Assembly: GCA_024398935.1 (NCBI GenBank)
Contig: JAKSIH010000005.1
Coordinates: forward strand, 1 to 64,000
Direction of reading: 5' to 3'
Length of the DNA: 64,000 nucleotides
Source of the DNA: Fibrobacter sp.
GTDB taxonomy: Bacteria; Fibrobacterota; Fibrobacteria; Fibrobacterales; Fibrobacteraceae
The notes below the pieces were generated by a model. That model was not told where the DNA came from and did no database searches. It saw nothing but the letters and a program-made list of their open reading frames with translations. Positions within the stretch are counted from its first letter, which is position 1; every line of letters begins with the position of its first letter. Positions 25,169 through 33,905 of this stretch are shown piece by piece. Made by a program: the position numbers and the translations under genes.

Positions 25169-26993
25169 CCCATCCTCCTGTTACCCATGGAGAATTGTCT
25201 CCTAACGGATCAGGTTTTATGGACTTTAAATTGATTTGATCGCTGTTACAATTCACAGGTACAAACAATGGACCGCTAATGAAATTGCCATTATCTTTCC
25301 AACAGAAATATTCAAATAGACCTATCCCCTTTGTCTTGTAAGTAGCTTCGCCAATATAATCCAACATAACGATGCAAGGCTTCTTGTGTACTACCCTCAC
25401 AACGTCGCCAGCCTTTGAATCCGGGAAAAGTGCGGGGATGGACGCTTTATCAGCTTCCACTATCGCTATGGCTGAAGATACTACCGCAATCCTATAATTT
25501 TGACTAGAAAAATCAGTGATTTCCGAATGGCTTTCTTCGGCTTTGACTGCTGAAAATGAACCAGAATATCCTTCAACCTCACCGATACATGAAATTTTTT
25601 CGGAGATTACGTTCGGAGCTTGAATATTGCCCTTTTCAACCTTGATTCCGCCTTTTTTAACGACGATTCCTTTATTTACTTCAACATCACCTTCAAAATC
25701 GACTTTCCCGTCAACAAGGAATTTTATGTTATGTCCTTCTAAAGAGACCGTCTTTACATCATTTTGGTATACACAGATGTTGCCATTCTCTTTCACGATA
25801 GACAAGTTCCCGATGGCTATGCTGTCCGCATGAAATGAATCTGAGGTTATCCCGTTTACTTCTGAACAATCCAGGATGACAGAATTTCCTCGGATAATGG
25901 AAATCCAGTAGGGAGGCTTATCTAGACATATAACCAGCTTGTTTTCGAGGTGTACTTCATCTTTCAAGATTTTGACCGGATCAAGTACAATGTCGTCATT
26001 ATGGAACGAGTCGAAAATCAATATGCCGCAGTTTTCAAAAATATCTGTCATCGTCTTTTCATCTTTGAAAACAGCTACCCCAATATTCCCGGAAATCCAG
26101 CTGGAACGGAATAGTCCTCCTATGACTGGAATTATTTTCGGGTCGTCGAAACCGTCTCCCACGACGAACTTGCCGCCCCTGTTTTCCAGGTGTCCGACCG
26201 TCATTGTGATCGTTCCGGAGGAAGACTTGAATAGGGAACCTTTTGCCAGGATGGCGCAGTTCATCGAGTGGCTCATGCCGAACGTGTAGATTCCGGAAGG
26301 GAAGTACAGAGCGCAGTCCTCGTTATCGAATGTGGTATAAACGGCGTCTCGCAGAGACTCCAGCCTGGTGTCGTTGACCGGGGCGTCGTTTTCCGGAAAG
26401 ATGCCGCCTATGCGGACGTCCACGACATCGCAGGATTCGCTCATCTTCCAGTATCCGGTGGAGCGGTCGTTTCCGGAAAGGATGTTGATTCCGTTGTCCG
26501 CTTTTGGGTATTTGGTCTCCGTCCAGGTGAAAGTCCTTGAAGGTGTACCGTCATCTTTCGTGTTGTAACCGACGCAGAGGACCGATCCTAGCGACGGGTC
26601 GGCATCCCTAACCCCTGCAATACCGTAGACGATGGTCGCGCTGGTGCCGCCTCCTGCGTGCCCAGAGGCTGTCACGGTAAATTCGTCCACGGTCTCGAAG
26701 CACTCGGAATCGTTCACTACGGCGCCGTTCTCGTCGTATACCGGATCAACCCCGGTCGGACGTTCCACGGTCACCTTGTAGGAAACCCCGTCCTCGATGT
26801 AGGGGATTTCTTCCGCCTTGAACTTGCCGTCCATCCCGGTAAAAAGGGGATTCTCGAGCGTGATGCCGTCAATGTTCCTCAGCGTAATCTTCTCGCCGCT
26901 GGTCCCAGCAGCCCGGAACGTAACCCTGGCATTGGTCAGGAGGTGGCCTTCGCCATCGAAAAAAGGGGTTTTGGGGTTGAAAAAGCTCTGCAT
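25161..26993 (-). CDS. Tailspike/fibre protein with N-terminal virion-binding domain
   Basis: About 610 residues from ATG 26993; a GTG 15 bases earlier is possible. The N-terminus (FFNPKTPFFDGEGHLL, then ARVTFRAAGT and ENPLFTGMDGKF) resembles the head-binding domain of P22-type tailspikes. Residues about 220-480 have the short regular strands of a right-handed beta-helix (for example VDFEGDVEVNKGIVVKKGG). In the P22 order this is the tailspike position. The 5' third is GC-rich, whereas the receptor-binding part becomes more AT-rich, suggesting exchange of the distal domain. No polysaccharide lyase or hydrolase residues could be assigned. Confidence 0.72.
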   Translation of the reverse strand: MQSFFNPKTPFFDGEGHLLTNARVTFRAAGTSGEKITLRNIDGITLENPLFTGMDGKFKAEEIPYIEDGVSYKVTVERPTGVDPVYDENGAVVNDSECFETVDEFTVTASGHAGGGTSATIVYGIAGVRDADPSLGSVLCVGYNTKDDGTPSRTFTWTETKYPKADNGINILSGNDRSTGYWKMSESCDVVDVRIGGIFPENDAPVNDTRLESLRDAVYTTFDNEDCALYFPSGIYTFGMSHSMNCAILAKGSLFKSSSGTITMTVGHLENRGGKFVVGDGFDDPKIIPVIGGLFRSSWISGNIGVAVFKDEKTMTDIFENCGILIFDSFHNDDIVLDPVKILKDEVHLENKLVICLDKPPYWISIIRGNSVILDCSEVNGITSDSFHADSIAIGNLSIVKENGNICVYQNDVKTVSLEGHNIKFLVDGKVDFEGDVEVNKGIVVKKGGIKVEKGNIQAPNVISEKISCIGEVEGYSGSFSAVKAEESHSEITDFSSQNYRIAVVSSAIAIVEADKASIPALFPDSKAGDVVRVVHKKPCIVMLDYIGEATYKTKGIGLFEYFCWKDNGNFISGPLFVPVNCNSDQINLKSIKPDPLGDNSPWVTGGWDV

Positions 26994-27016
26994 ACATGGA
27001 GTATACACGAAAAGTG

Positions 27017-27045
27017 TTGCAAACCCGGAATTTTTTGGGTATATT
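27017..27045 (+). promoter_or_regulatory. Promoter of the membrane-protein cargo gene
   Basis: TTGCAA (27017-27022) and TATATT (27040-27045) lie exactly 17 bases apart, pointing opposite to the surrounding late operon. It is well placed for the gene at 27095. Confidence 0.7.
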
Positions 27046-27094
27046 TAACCATGTAGAGGACGGAAACTTTCAACGCAAGAAGGAGGATATGGGT

Positions 27095-27379
27095 ATGTTT
27101 ATGGACACAGTATTGAATATTCTCAAAAATGACACCGTTCAAACAGTTTTTGGAGTAGCTTTATTTGTCTATTCGACTATTGGAATACTTATTTTAAGTA
27201 TTGTTTATGACAAAATGAATAAGTTTGTAAAAATTTTTACGTTATTCGTTGTTCCTGTCGTGATATCGTTGTTTGTAAATTCAGGGTCCATTAAAGAGCT
27301 TTTTTTTGGAACCTTGCTGTATCTTTTTGCATTCCCGATGTTCACTTTAATTTGCAAGGAAAATCTTATTGACAGTTAG
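27095..27379 (+). CDS. Small membrane protein, prophage cargo (moron) candidate
   Basis: About 94 residues from ATG 27095, eight bases after AGGAGG (27081-27086); ATG 27089 is too close to it. The protein is almost entirely hydrophobic with about three membrane helices (VFGVALFVYSTIGILILSIV, IFTLFVVPVVISLFV, TLLYLFAFPMFTLI). It is encoded on the strand opposite to every late gene around it, is AT-rich, and has its own promoter and terminator, the classic layout of a moron. Functions of such genes often include superinfection exclusion; nothing in the sequence proves that here. Confidence 0.72.
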   Translation: MFMDTVLNILKNDTVQTVFGVALFVYSTIGILILSIVYDKMNKFVKIFTLFVVPVVISLFVNSGSIKELFFGTLLYLFAFPMFTLICKENLIDS

Positions 27380-27380
27380 T

Positions 27381-27410
27381 AAAAAAGAACTCCATGTGGA
27401 GTTCTTTTTT
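27381..27410. terminator. Bidirectional terminator
   Basis: A perfect 14-bp inverted repeat (AAAAAAGAACTCCA / TGGAGTTCTTTTTT) lies between the converging ends of the cargo gene and the minus-strand gene at 27411. The A and T runs make it work both ways. Confidence 0.85.
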
Positions 27411-28598
27411 TTATTTCTCATCATCTTTTCCAATATATCGATTTTTTAGTGGTTTAATCAAGCGCTCTTTTAGATATTCAGAGAAAACATCATTACCAAG
27501 CTTGTTGTCTATGAATGCTTGGTAGGTTGGAAGCTTCTCACCGAAATATTGGTTAAGATTTTTAATAGCTTCTGGAATTCTCCCTTGTCTAACTTCGTTT
27601 TTAAACATTTTTTCTAACGGGTTAGACACTAGTCCTAAAAGATGTTCAAGAGGTGTAAATTTATTCACAACTGTTCCAAGTAAAACGTCTCCAAACGAAT
27701 CTGATACTCCATAGTCTTTGTCTGTAGCATATTTTGCTGTAGAAGATACTATTGGCGCAATCATATTTGGCGCGAGTCCTCCCCAAATACTAGATGCAAG
27801 TCCTGGTTCCTTCAAAATGGTCCCGTCAACATCTTTAATTATTTCAAGAGCTTTCGGAGAAGGCGCTAGTTTTGCTTTTTGTAGAAATTTAAGATATGAC
27901 CCAGAAGGTACCATATAAGAAAGATTTGTAAAGAGATCTGCGACATAGTCCTTTATTTCTGGTCTAAATCCGTTTTTCATTTTTTTCATGGAATTTCCCT
28001 CCATAAAAGAAACGATTCCTGGATATTTATCAGCCTTGTCAGACCATTTCATTCTGGACATTACGGTGTTCCAGTCATTTGCCAGCTGATCCCATCCTTC
28101 GGGTGTATCAGGATAATCAAACTCCTTTAGCAAATTGTCAAACCATCCGAAGTCATTACCATTATTTGGATCTTCCAGGTATTCAAACGCGGAATAATCG
28201 GCGTTGTCCTTTCTTAGGTCTATTTTGGGTACAATTTTGTACAGAGGAGTTTTGTCTAAAGCATCGGAACCGATACCAGTAGGATCGATGGCTTTCCTAG
28301 CTTTCCCGTACCAGTCCTTTACTGATGCCATATCGGCTTTTTTCAGATCTTTGCTGTCGGTTTCTCCATTCTCTATTTTGGAGTAGTCAAAATTGTCGAA
28401 AAAATCAAAATCTTCTAGCTCTTTTTTGATCTTTCCATTCTTGATCTCCTCTTTGATAGCGTTTTCCTTTTCGTCTTTGGAAAGCGATGAGTTTATCAGT
28501 TTCCAAAGAATCGGGTATTGGACTTTTTGCTGCTCATTGGAGAATCCAGATCTTGCAAGTTCATCCGTGATAATATCCAAAATGCTTTTTTCTGCCAT
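27411..28598 (-). CDS. Putative internal virion/DNA-ejection protein
   Basis: A 395-residue soluble, highly charged protein with no recognised domain. It sits where P22-like phages encode the large ejection protein (gp16 position), just before the fibre genes. A weakly hydrophobic Gly/Pro stretch around residues 250-310 (SSIWGGLAPNMIAPIVSS) could contact membranes. The DNA is clearly more AT-rich than the upstream morphogenesis genes. The role is inferred from synteny only. Confidence 0.5.
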   Translation of the reverse strand: MAEKSILDIITDELARSGFSNEQQKVQYPILWKLINSSLSKDEKENAIKEEIKNGKIKKELEDFDFFDNFDYSKIENGETDSKDLKKADMASVKDWYGKARKAIDPTGIGSDALDKTPLYKIVPKIDLRKDNADYSAFEYLEDPNNGNDFGWFDNLLKEFDYPDTPEGWDQLANDWNTVMSRMKWSDKADKYPGIVSFMEGNSMKKMKNGFRPEIKDYVADLFTNLSYMVPSGSYLKFLQKAKLAPSPKALEIIKDVDGTILKEPGLASSIWGGLAPNMIAPIVSSTAKYATDKDYGVSDSFGDVLLGTVVNKFTPLEHLLGLVSNPLEKMFKNEVRQGRIPEAIKNLNQYFGEKLPTYQAFIDNKLGNDVFSEYLKERLIKPLKNRYIGKDDEK

Positions 28599-28600
28599 TG

Positions 28601-29491
28601 TTAATCCTCCTTGAGGATATTTGAAAACAGATTAAGTTCTTCTCCAGACAAGAGATTCTTCTTTTTGAGCGTTTTGATTATTTTTTTGAATTCAGCGTCA
28701 CTTTCCATTTTCCGTTTAAAGGATTTGCTGCCGCTCTTCAAATACTTGTCCTTTTCTAACTTGTACCTTTCCAGGGTTTCCCTTTCCTCCTGGTCCTTCT
28801 TTGCCTTGGCAGCAGCCTTTGCCGCATCGTCACGGGCCTTGCGTGCGTCGCCGAGGGTCTCGCCAGCGAGGTGGGAAATGGAACGGAGATTCGGGTCCGT
28901 CTTCAGCTTTTGGGTGAGTTCCGGGGAATTCTTCATGCGGAAGGTCAGCATTGATTCGAGCGCTTCCGGGATCTGTCCCATGTTGTCGCTGTACAGCTGG
29001 GCGATCTGCTCCAGGCTTGCCTCCCTCGAGAATTTCTTCCACAGGTCCGCGTCCTTGCTGCCAACGATGTCAACAGGTTCTTCACCTTCAGCGGAGTTTC
29101 CGGCGGATTCCGAGGAACCAAGCTGCGGGAACGCCTTCAGGATGGCGTCGCGCTCGGCCCGCATCTGGGCGAGCTGAGCCTTGCCTTCCTTGTTAAGGCC
29201 CATTGGGTTGGCTAGGGTCGTGGTGATGTTCATGTCGAGGGAGCCGAGACGCTGCTGGGCCATCTGGAGAGCCTTGTCGGCTTCGCCCCTGGCCTGTTCC
29301 TCCATTGCCATGAGGTAGCTTTCGAGGGCGTTCATGTTGGACTTCTCCACGCCCTGGAGGTTCTGCACGGCCTTGCCTACGGCATCGTCCTGGACGGAGG
29401 AGTTGGCGAGCTGGAGCAATGCCAGGTCCCGAAGGTCGTCGGGCTTGGCGGCATTGCCGTACTTTTCTAGGATGTCGGAAATTGTGGACAT
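28601..29491 (-). CDS. Putative ejection protein (helical)
   Basis: A 296-residue protein, almost all alpha-helix with Ala/Lys/Glu-rich coiled-coil segments (DDAAKAAAKAKKDQEERE). No known domain. The 5' two-thirds is GC-rich like the rest of the late operon, but the last 60-70 codons switch to AT-rich codons matching the next gene, as if a recombination junction lies near 28800. Position suggests an internal virion protein. It is coupled to the upstream gene (stop and start share base 29491). Confidence 0.5.
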   Translation of the reverse strand: MSTISDILEKYGNAAKPDDLRDLALLQLANSSVQDDAVGKAVQNLQGVEKSNMNALESYLMAMEEQARGEADKALQMAQQRLGSLDMNITTTLANPMGLNKEGKAQLAQMRAERDAILKAFPQLGSSESAGNSAEGEEPVDIVGSKDADLWKKFSREASLEQIAQLYSDNMGQIPEALESMLTFRMKNSPELTQKLKTDPNLRSISHLAGETLGDARKARDDAAKAAAKAKKDQEERETLERYKLEKDKYLKSGSKSFKRKMESDAEFKKIIKTLKKKNLLSGEELNLFSNILKED

Positions 29492-29775
29492 TACTTCATT
29501 ACTCCGTTCGCGCGATAGCGCGCTTCAAGTTCCCTGATCATCTTTGTTCGCTTGGCGGTAGGGTGCCTTGCGTTCTGGGCCTTCAGCTGTTCAAGTGCGG
29601 CAAGCGCTTCCGCCTGCTGTTCCGCACGGCGTTCCGCGTCCTTCGCGTCCCTGAAGTCGCTGAACCTTTCGAAAAGACCTTTGTCCTGAGCGCCGCTCAG
29701 GGCCTCGTTCAGCTGGTCGATACCTTCCGGGGAATTTTCAAGGCCGAGGTATTCCAGGATTGCATCAAGTGACAT
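29491..29775 (-). CDS. Hypothetical late phage protein
   Basis: A 94-residue helical protein rich in Ala, Glu and Arg (AERRAEQQAEALAALEQLKAQ). Start and stop touch both neighbouring genes, so it belongs to the same translational unit. No family was recognised; a minor virion protein is plausible from position. Confidence 0.55.
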   Translation of the reverse strand: MSLDAILEYLGLENSPEGIDQLNEALSGAQDKGLFERFSDFRDAKDAERRAEQQAEALAALEQLKAQNARHPTAKRTKMIRELEARYRANGVMK

Positions 29776-30194
29776 TAGACGAACTCCCTTTGGTTGATGA
29801 AAGGAATCTTTTTTTTGGAGAACTTTTCGAACATCGGTCCAATCTTGATAGTCCTTCCATCGTCCGCGAACACGGTGTCATCGAATTCGTCATCATTTGC
29901 TTCTAGCCATGCCAAATCGGCAAGGGCCTTCTCGCGGGATAGCGATTCGTCAATCATTTCCCCCGCAGCGACAGCCTCCGCGTCTTCCGCTTCGGCCGCA
30001 GCATCCTGCCTGCCCTTGTAGTAGTCCAGGATGGCGTCGCGAAGCCTGCTGTTTGCGTTCATCTTCTCTACGGCCATTGCCGAGTTCGCCAGGGCATCCA
30101 GGCCGTCCTTTCGTTCCTGATCCCTGTATGCCCGCTGGGCGTTGATGGAGCCGCCGATTCCGCTCCACATGTTTCCGTTGAATACCTTTGCCAT
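29775..30194 (-). CDS. Hypothetical late phage protein
   Basis: A 139-residue protein with a Gly-rich start (MAKVFNGNMWSGIGGSINAQRAYRDQ) and an acidic centre. It lies among the candidate ejection-protein genes and follows the Gly-rich gene upstream by 12 bases. No domain was recognised. Confidence 0.55.
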   Translation of the reverse strand: MAKVFNGNMWSGIGGSINAQRAYRDQERKDGLDALANSAMAVEKMNANSRLRDAILDYYKGRQDAAAEAEDAEAVAAGEMIDESLSREKALADLAWLEANDDEFDDTVFADDGRTIKIGPMFEKFSKKKIPFINQREFV

Positions 30195-30206
30195 TTATGT
30201 TTCTCC

Positions 30207-31016
30207 CTAGAACAGATCGAAAATGTCCCACCACTGGTTCTTGCCCGGGTCCTGAGCCTTGACGCCTGCCTTCGTCCCTAGGTAGTCCGTCATGTCGGAT
30301 GCGTAGCCGGAGTTGATGTCCTGCAGGCTGCGGATGTAGTCCTGCTGTGCGTCGGACAGGTTGCTCATGCCCGTGCCGTATGCGGAGAGCTTCGCGTCGG
30401 CCACCTGAGCCGCGGAACTTGCTGCGGCCTGTCGTGCGGACTCGTTGCCAGCCCAGATGGACTGATCAAGGGCCTTGTCCTGGTTCATGGCGTCACGCGC
30501 CTCCTTGTACATCTGGGTGGCGAGCACGTTGTTCTTCGCAGCGATCTTGTTTGCGGTATCGCTGGAGAACATGTTGCCGCCGGTCGCCTGGCTCTGCCCG
30601 ATCGCGTCGTTCGCCATGTTGACGGACAGCTGGAAGGCCGGGTCGTAGAAGTCCTCGATGCTCTTGTCATACTCGAAAAGACTCTCCGGGGAGTAGCCCT
30701 GCAGGCTATCCACTCCGGATAGTGCGTCCTGGTATTTCTGCGTAAGGGTTCCGTCCGGGTCCCAGAGGCTCCCCGCGAGTTCGTAGCCGACGTCCGCCAG
30801 GTCCTTGTTGGCGGTCGCCGCCTGTTCGATGTAGTCCTTGGACTCGTCTAGGATTTCGCGGGCGTCGATGTTTGCGCTGTGCGCCGCGTTGCGGGATGAT
30901 CCTCCGCCGATTCTGTCCAGGAGCCATCCTGCGCCCGCACCGATTCCGGTACCGATTCCAGGGGCGATCATGGACCCGATTATGGCTCCGGTGGAAGCTC
31001 CTTTCATTCCTGCCAT
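30207..31016 (-). CDS. Putative DNA-ejection protein with Gly-rich membrane segment
   Basis: A 269-residue protein. Residues about 6-32 are an Ala/Gly/Ile-rich hydrophobic hairpin (GAIIGSMIAPGIGTGIGAGAG) typical of phage internal proteins that insert into membranes; the rest is helical and Ala/Gln/Asp-rich. Position corresponds to the P22 gp7/gp20 block. It probably leaves the virion during DNA delivery, judged from order and composition only. Confidence 0.55.
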   Translation of the reverse strand: MAGMKGASTGAIIGSMIAPGIGTGIGAGAGWLLDRIGGGSSRNAAHSANIDAREILDESKDYIEQAATANKDLADVGYELAGSLWDPDGTLTQKYQDALSGVDSLQGYSPESLFEYDKSIEDFYDPAFQLSVNMANDAIGQSQATGGNMFSSDTANKIAAKNNVLATQMYKEARDAMNQDKALDQSIWAGNESARQAAASSAAQVADAKLSAYGTGMSNLSDAQQDYIRSLQDINSGYASDMTDYLGTKAGVKAQDPGKNQWWDIFDLF

Positions 31017-31057
31017 GTTGTAACCTCTTCTTTCTTGTTATCCGTATTCAGTTTACA

Positions 31058-31381
31058 CTAGACCATCGCAAAAAACGAGAATCCGCCCCGGATATTTTCG
31101 GGACGTTTCACGAACTTGGCGCCGGCCTCGACGATCGCCATGTTCACGTTGCCGTGGGTATCGTGGAAGTAGGCGGCAAAGCGTCTTTCGGCAACAGGGA
31201 TTCCGACCGTAACCGCAGATTCTCCGAAGATCCCCTGGAGCAGGGAGACCCTTCCGATACGGACGATGCGTAGGCCGTCCTGCATCCCGTCGCCCCATTC
31301 TCCCGATATCGCGTCAAGGACTTCCGCCACGGCTTCCTTCGCGTCCCCGTAGACCTTTTTCGAGTTGATCCTTGTGAGCAT
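31058..31381 (-). CDS. Hypothetical tail-region protein
   Basis: 107 residues from ATG 31381, which overlaps the upstream stop as TAATG. A compact alpha/beta sequence (RIVRIGRVSLLQGIFG, VGIPVAERRFAAYFHD) with no coiled coil, so it is not an obvious tail needle although it occupies the P22 gp26 slot. No family was recognised. Confidence 0.55.
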   Translation of the reverse strand: MLTRINSKKVYGDAKEAVAEVLDAISGEWGDGMQDGLRIVRIGRVSLLQGIFGESAVTVGIPVAERRFAAYFHDTHGNVNMAIVEAGAKFVKRPENIRGGFSFFAMV

Positions 31382-33108
31382 TACCGTCTCCTGCATTCAG
31401 TAATCTGCATTTTGGCCCCGGTAATGACCACCTTTACCGGGTCGCTGATGGTGACCCTGAGCACGTACATCCTGGGGAGTTCATCGTCTCCTGCGGGGAA
31501 GCAGCGTCTCCACTCGGTACGCCAGAAGTGCTGCCCGGCCTTTCCGCCGTGTCCCCACGTCTCGTCGCCCCAGGTGTTGCCGCCGTCACCGGACGCCTCG
31601 AGCATGGCGACTGGGTTCAGGTCGGGGTCATCGACAACGCCGGTGCCCCATTCCATCCAGAACGCGTCCAGGCGGAACGGCTCGAAGTCCTTCACGAAGA
31701 CGGGCGATACCCTCTGCTTGACGATGGGGTCGTCCTTGTAGTCCGTGAACTTGTCCGGGTCCACCTGTACCAGGTACTGTGCGGAATAGCTCCCCAGGTA
31801 GACCTGTGAGTACGCGGACACCGCAAACGCCGGGAACCAGTGTAGGTCCTCCCCGGTGTCCCGGTCGCGCGTCCCCCTGTTGAACCATTCGCCGGTGGAG
31901 TGGTCGTAACAGAAGGTCCTTCCAGCGCTGGGGAAGGTCAGGACGTAGAACTGGTGGCCGTTGTAGGCGTATGCGAACCCGTAGGCGTCGCCGACGTATT
32001 CCAGGGAACGGATCTCCCGTTCCATGACGTTGGAACTTATGCGGGTGGGGGAGCCGCCTGCGCTCATCCACACGGAGTGCTCGCCGACTGTACTGGACCC
32101 TAGCCAGAACACGTTTCCGCCGAGGGTGGCGACGGTAGCGCCGATTTCGGCACCGTTGTCGCGGGTGTTGTTTCCGGTGGAGCTGAAAACGCTGTAGGAA
32201 TTCCCGTAGGCGTCGGCCGTCTCCGTCAGCGCGTACACCTGCAGCGACTTCTCGCCGAAGCAGAATATCCTGTCTCCGCTGAGGACCATGGCCGTGATCC
32301 GGTCGGCAACGTATTCCGCGGTCTGGTATTTCGGGAGCGAGTAACGGTCTAGCCATAGGTAGCTCACGCCGTTGGCCGCCTGGTCGGTGATCCTGACGGT
32401 CCTTGTCTCCACGGTCACGCCGTCATCCTTGTACACGACGTTGTCGTTTGCGTCCAGCCGGTATGCGGAACGCTCGTCCCTGTCACTCCCCAGCACGTAG
32501 GGGTCCGTGTAGTACCAGGTGTCGTTTCCGGAGTCGTTGATGCATATCACCCCGGCCACGCACACAACGTGGGTGGGGGAGGCGTGCGACTCCTGGTCCA
32601 TTTCCCGTCCGTCGATATGCTGGTACACCCTTAGCGGCGTCATATACATCGAGAATTTCCCGGTCGTTAGCGAATACGCGAACAGCGTGCTGGAGCCGTC
32701 TACCCATATCACGTTCGAGTCGATGCCGCCCGTTTCCGCGAACACGACCTTCGTGGGGCGGCCTACCAGGCCGGAAACCTCGGTCGACTGAAGGTCGGCC
32801 ACATCGCGGTACTTCATGGAGCCGTCGTCCTTCATGGTGATCCTGTACACCTTGGAGTCGAATGCTGCGAATATCGAGCCGTCGGATGCGGTGAATAGCC
32901 CGCGGCATCCGATCTTCGTCTCGAACGGGAATTCCAGTACCGCCCGCTCGCCTTCGACTGAACGCAGGCGCTTGCCTGTATATCCGCGGTTCTCCGCGGC
33001 CTCGGTCTTCTCCACGAACATGTTCAGGAGGTACTCCGGGGAGTCCATCATGACGTCGGACCTGTTGGAGCCTCCGATGAATCCCGGTACGCTTATAACT
33101 CTCGGCAT
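31381..33108 (-). CDS. Tail accessory protein, P22 gp10-like (packaged DNA stabilisation)
   Basis: A 575-residue beta-rich protein. It starts with IPGF-like VPGFIGGSNRSDVMMDSPEYLLNMFVEK, resembling the start of P22 gp10-type hub proteins, and has repeated propeller-like segments (VLSGDRIFCFGEKSLQVYALTE, VFWLGSSTVGEHSVWMS). The length is somewhat above P22 gp10 (about 470). Placed directly after the gp4-like gene, as in P22. It likely closes the portal channel after packaging. Confidence 0.72.
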   Translation of the reverse strand: MPRVISVPGFIGGSNRSDVMMDSPEYLLNMFVEKTEAAENRGYTGKRLRSVEGERAVLEFPFETKIGCRGLFTASDGSIFAAFDSKVYRITMKDDGSMKYRDVADLQSTEVSGLVGRPTKVVFAETGGIDSNVIWVDGSSTLFAYSLTTGKFSMYMTPLRVYQHIDGREMDQESHASPTHVVCVAGVICINDSGNDTWYYTDPYVLGSDRDERSAYRLDANDNVVYKDDGVTVETRTVRITDQAANGVSYLWLDRYSLPKYQTAEYVADRITAMVLSGDRIFCFGEKSLQVYALTETADAYGNSYSVFSSTGNNTRDNGAEIGATVATLGGNVFWLGSSTVGEHSVWMSAGGSPTRISSNVMEREIRSLEYVGDAYGFAYAYNGHQFYVLTFPSAGRTFCYDHSTGEWFNRGTRDRDTGEDLHWFPAFAVSAYSQVYLGSYSAQYLVQVDPDKFTDYKDDPIVKQRVSPVFVKDFEPFRLDAFWMEWGTGVVDDPDLNPVAMLEASGDGGNTWGDETWGHGGKAGQHFWRTEWRRCFPAGDDELPRMYVLRVTISDPVKVVITGAKMQITECRRR

Positions 33109-33821
33109 TAGAATACCCTCGGGTTGTTGAATCGTGCGTGCCTGTTGCGAACTTCCTGGCGGACCCTCTTCCGGGGACGCTTGGACCCGTTGGATTCCTT
33201 GATAGTCCTTACCACGTCTGAAAGACGGTTCGTGGCGGGTGCCACTGCAGCATCCTCCAGCCCTGCGTCCTGGGCGGCAAGCTCCGCCACGCCGTAGCGG
33301 AGGACCTGCTCGTATATGGCCGGTGCGTTGAATGTATCATCGATGCCGAGTTCCGGGAGCTTCCTCGGGTACACAACCATGACTTCGAACTCGCCCAGTG
33401 CGTCGAAGTGGATGAACCCGGTCTCGTCTGTTCCGTGCTCGTACTCGCCGAGCATGAAGGAGTACCATTCTGGGGTGCTCCCGGAATTCCTCACCTTGAA
33501 GATGTCCTTGTACTCGCACTTTTCCAGTTCCACGTAGTCCGTGTCGGAACGCCGCAGGTACACTGCCGAGATGTTCGCAGGAACGGGACCGGTGAGTTCG
33601 GAAATCCCCCATCTCAGGGAAATCTCCGCACGGCCGCCCCTTACCTTTCCGATGACGGTCTCGAACGAGAACGGGAATAGGCAGGACTCGTTGTACTTCT
33701 GCAGGACCTCGTTCAGGAACTGCAGCCCCTTCGTCACCTGCCGGCCCGTGAGGACCCCGTTGGGGGAGAGGCCGACGAACCCGTAGGCCTCGCTTAAAAT
33801 CTTTCTGACTGATTTGGGCAT
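33108..33821 (-). CDS. Tail adaptor, P22 gp4-like
   Basis: A 237-residue protein with a helical N-terminus (VRKILSEAYGFVGL, GLQFLNEVLQKYN), a beta-rich middle and a basic C-terminal tail (KRPRKRVRQEVRNRH). The helix pattern and location between coat and gp10-like genes match the P22 gp4/head-completion role of joining portal to tail. No catalytic residues for a muramidase activity can be pointed out. Confidence 0.65.
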   Translation of the reverse strand: MPKSVRKILSEAYGFVGLSPNGVLTGRQVTKGLQFLNEVLQKYNESCLFPFSFETVIGKVRGGRAEISLRWGISELTGPVPANISAVYLRRSDTDYVELEKCEYKDIFKVRNSGSTPEWYSFMLGEYEHGTDETGFIHFDALGEFEVMVVYPRKLPELGIDDTFNAPAIYEQVLRYGVAELAAQDAGLEDAAVAPATNRLSDVVRTIKESNGSKRPRKRVRQEVRNRHARFNNPRVF

Positions 33822-33830
33822 TGATCCCTC

Positions 33831-33873
33831 GTATAAAAGAAAAGGCTGGCCGGAGGGTATTTCCAGCCAGCCC
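33831..33873 (-). terminator. Rho-independent terminator after coat gene
   Basis: On the minus strand GGCTGGCTGG pairs with CCGGCCAGCC and is followed by TTTTCTTTTAT. It lies 33 bases past the coat stop and could reduce tail expression relative to coat. Confidence 0.75.
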
Positions 33874-33905
33874 GAACAGGAGTCAAGCGAAGACTCAAGT
33901 CCTGG

